Shown here piece after piece: positions 61,571 through 64,000 of a stretch of 64,000 bases of DNA (position 1 is its first letter; each line of letters begins with the position of its first letter). Both the position numbers and the translations under genes were made by a program. The notes under the pieces were generated by a model. That model worked only from the letters and a program-made list of their open reading frames with translations, was not told the DNA's origin and ran no database searches. Source of the DNA: Cylindrotheca closterium (Eukaryota > Bacillariophyta > Bacillariophyceae > Bacillariales > Bacillariaceae); assembly GCA_933822405.4 (NCBI GenBank), contig CAKOGP040001958.1, forward strand, positions 1 to 64,000, written 5' to 3'.

Positions 61571-64000
61571 CTATGAATTATTTTTAAGCGGCTCAAAGTC
61601 GTCCGTTGGTGCTGGGAACATTTCCGAAGATTTCTCTGGCTGTTTCAGCTCCTCATACGTTTGTTGGTAAAGCTCCTCGTCTGCCTCATCTCTAAATAAA
61701 GAAAAAGAGAGTAGAAAGGATGAGAATCAATCAGTCACAAGGAGGAGCACAACAGAAAGATTCTCCTTCATTGTGACACTTACATGGAGGAAGCAATTGA
61801 AGAGAAACCTCCTGAAGAGAATTGGAGATTTTTCTTCTCAGTGAAACTTTCTTTACGCTTTCTCTCTCTGCTCGTCGGAGTTCCAGGAATAAGGCTCCTT
61901 ATCTTCCGCCTTACCGTGCCGTCCATGCTAATCGACGAGGATGATGGACGTCTGCCCTTTTTTATTCGTCTCTTACCACTCTTGGATGGGGTCGGCGACG
62001 ATACTTGCCCCACTAGGGAGCTTCTCGCTTCGGCTCCTTCCTTCTTGAAAGTGACAGCGGGCTCCGATGAGCGTTGGGACCTGTCAAAGCCGTCCGAGCG
62101 TTTGGATTCGTCAAGAGTTTGACCTCCAATCCAGTAGGTAGTCATGCTACCTTTACCCTTCACTGCAATTTTGCCTCTTCTCCTGATTGGAAATTCGGGT
62201 GCTTGTTCCCTGAGAAGTTTCGCTGAGACGTTCGAACAATGGATTCGGTCACTTGCCGAATTACTTTCCATTCTTGATGCGGTATTCATTGTGTCTCCAA
62301 AGAGTCCATACCTTGGATTCAGTGATCCGATCACATTACTGACTACATTACCAGAATGAAAGCCTACACGGATGTGCACACAACCAAGACCTGGCTCATC
62401 CTCGTCGATCCAGACTTCACCAGCCGCTATTACGGCATCAACTGCAAAGTCTGCAATTCGCCTCACATGGGAATCATCTTGATTCCCTTCCACTGCAATG
62501 CAAAGACAATCAGCAATCATCGGAAATGAATCGTGAGTCATATCCCAAGTAAAACCATCTCGACTGCAAAGTTCATCCTAGTCTACTCACAGTTTGTAAC
62601 CCCGACCCATGCATCACCAATTGTTTCAACCTTGAAGACCTCATGCTTGTTGGCTAGAGCATCAAATGCAATGTACAATCGATCCAACATGCTGCATACT
62701 TTCACAGGCGACAACTGCCTGGAAATGTCTGTGAACCCAACAATGTCGCTGAAGAATACCGTGACCATCTCATGGCTCTCACTGCGGAATAGAAAATGGT
62801 AAGCCAGAATATGTGGAAACAAGTAAGACAAAAAGAAACGGCTCCAATGTACACGTACGGCTCCACCTTTTTGCCAACCTTGATCTGGTCGGCCACCTTC
62901 CTTGGAAATACCTTGTACAACATGTCGCCAGACGCAACCTCTGTTCTTATACGCGTATTGCCCTCTTCGATCAGAGGTTCCACATCGTTGCTAGACATAT
63001 CTGCAAAAAGCATATCCAGGTCTTCGGCTGCTGGCCGAATCGCAGACTTTCCGTTCCAGCACTTCTTCATGATCTCTCGCATCTTGTCTGGACAGGTTGC
63101 TGGTATCGCTGGGCGATGATTGACTCTTGGATCACACACTTTTCGCAAAATCTTGCGCGGATTCTCGCCATCGTATGGAGACTTGCGGCTGTAGATCTCA
63201 TACAAAATCATACCGAATGAATAGATGTCACAAGCAGGATTGTAGGCAACCTTTTGCAGTAAGTATTCGGGCGCCATCCTGGAAACGATTCGAAAAGCGA
63301 TATGCTGTTAGTGAAGAGAAGATATAAAATCAGAGAAAAGTATCTTCGCAAATCAAACCTACCAAAAAGGTGTCCCCGATAATCCTCTCTGGTTCTTCGT
63401 CTTGGCTGCAAGACCGAAATCGGCGACCTTGGCTCGGAACCTGGAATCGATGAGGATATTTTTTGCTTTCAGGTCACGGTGAAGAATGGGAGGCTTCGAT
63501 GCATGGAGAAAGCGCAAACCTTGGGCGACATCTCGCACAATCTGAATGATGATATCACCTCCCGTGTACACTGTTTCGTTTCGCAAAAGGTCGTACCTGA
63601 AGAAACAATGAACGAGTCAGAATAGAAACAATCGGTAGCCGCACCGTAACACATAAATGTAGTACTTACAACGAACCATTCTCCATATATTCCATTACCT
63701 GAAGCAAGAGGCACAAGTAAACGATGAGTTTGGTCAAATACCAGGTGACCCAACACGGTCGTAAACCTGACTTACCATGGTTGGTTCTCTCCCAGTCATA
63801 ACTGCACCCATGACTGTTGTGATACCTGAGACACGCAAAGCAAAGCAAGGTAAGAACCACGAACCAACTAGATGGAAAATACACCCGATACTTACAAGGA
63901 TGCCGAAGCCTAGACAACATTCTCATCTCCGTAACGAATTCAGACCGACGGTGACGTGCCTCGTCACATGCTGGACAAAAGAGTTCGAACATCGATCGTT
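61571..64000 (-). CDS. Protein kinase-guanylate cyclase fusion (5' end beyond window)
   Basis: Eight exons are visible (minus strand): >64000-63896, 63825-63776, 63698-63670, 63596-63363, 63278-62859, 62781-62591, 62492-61784, 61691-61571; all junctions are GT-AG and keep phase. The kinase C-lobe shows [19 protein letters not shown] and GTPFWMAPEYL, a TKL-type active kinase; the N-lobe Gly loop and Lys lie outside. After a linker ([16 protein letters not shown]) comes a class III cyclase: [13 protein letters not shown] (metal Asp), [14 protein letters not shown] (Glu that selects GTP), [14 protein letters not shown] (Asn and Arg). The residue that is Cys in guanylate cyclases before LFGD is Gly here. 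The C-tail is Ser/Arg-rich, then acidic. Upstream receptor and membrane parts, if any, are off the window. Makes a cyclic nucleotide, probably cGMP. Confidence 0.88.

Overview
The window reads as nuclear DNA of a eukaryotic alga, most likely a pennate diatom. The evidence is: GT-AG introns of about 50-135 bp in otherwise compact genes; several N-termini with a signal peptide followed by an ASAFAP-like F cleavage site, the plastid import signal of algae with secondary red plastids; and families expanded in diatoms (HSF-type DNA-binding factor, DUF6824, helicase-associated repeats, kinase-coupled guanylate cyclase, PT-rich extracellular proteins). A raphid pennate such as Seminavis is a guess. 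About 26 protein-coding genes are supported. Where introns are given, I rebuilt the joins from splice sites and checked that the reading phase fits.

Layout, left to right. 1-8.1 kb: a tandem duplication of a large dynamin-like GTPase with a cysteine-rich zinc-ribbon tail. 8.0-15 kb: a Sec14-like/DUF6824 gene, a ChuX/HutX-like protein, a START-like lipid-binding protein and a D-2-hydroxyacid dehydrogenase. 15.2-23.8 kb: three consecutive minus-strand genes for a giant coiled coil, a Lys/Glu-rich helical protein and a Ser/Lys-rich repeat protein. 23.8-32.7 kb: DGAT2, an HSF-type factor, a PhoD-like phosphatase, an LSMT-like SET protein and a seven-helix receptor. 33.0-35.9 kb: two copies of a 1.3-kb element with terminal inverted repeats and a probable 8-bp target duplication. 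36-49 kb: a secreted or plastid NTF2-like protein, an 1811-residue type II membrane protein with nidogen-like and beta-helix modules, a HAD-ankyrin fusion, organellar TrpRS, a plastid membrane protein and a calpain. 49.4-64 kb: a plastid FAD oxidoreductase, a seven-repeat helicase-associated protein, a TPR protein, a 98-residue acidic/lysine protein with an ATG micro-exon, CLP1, a mini-SET-like protein and a kinase-guanylate cyclase cut by the right edge.

The genes do not form one pathway. The recurring themes are plastid-directed proteins (six candidates, several around the convergent TrpRS/membrane-protein pair), signalling at membranes (7TM receptor, guanylate cyclase, calpain with cysteine clusters) and repeat-built cytoplasmic proteins. 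The most unusual items are the patchwork identity of the two GTPases, the composite cell-surface protein, the TIR element with its 120-bp tail unit, the duplicated 3'-UTR stem-loop and a 20-bp perfect palindrome between a divergent gene pair.
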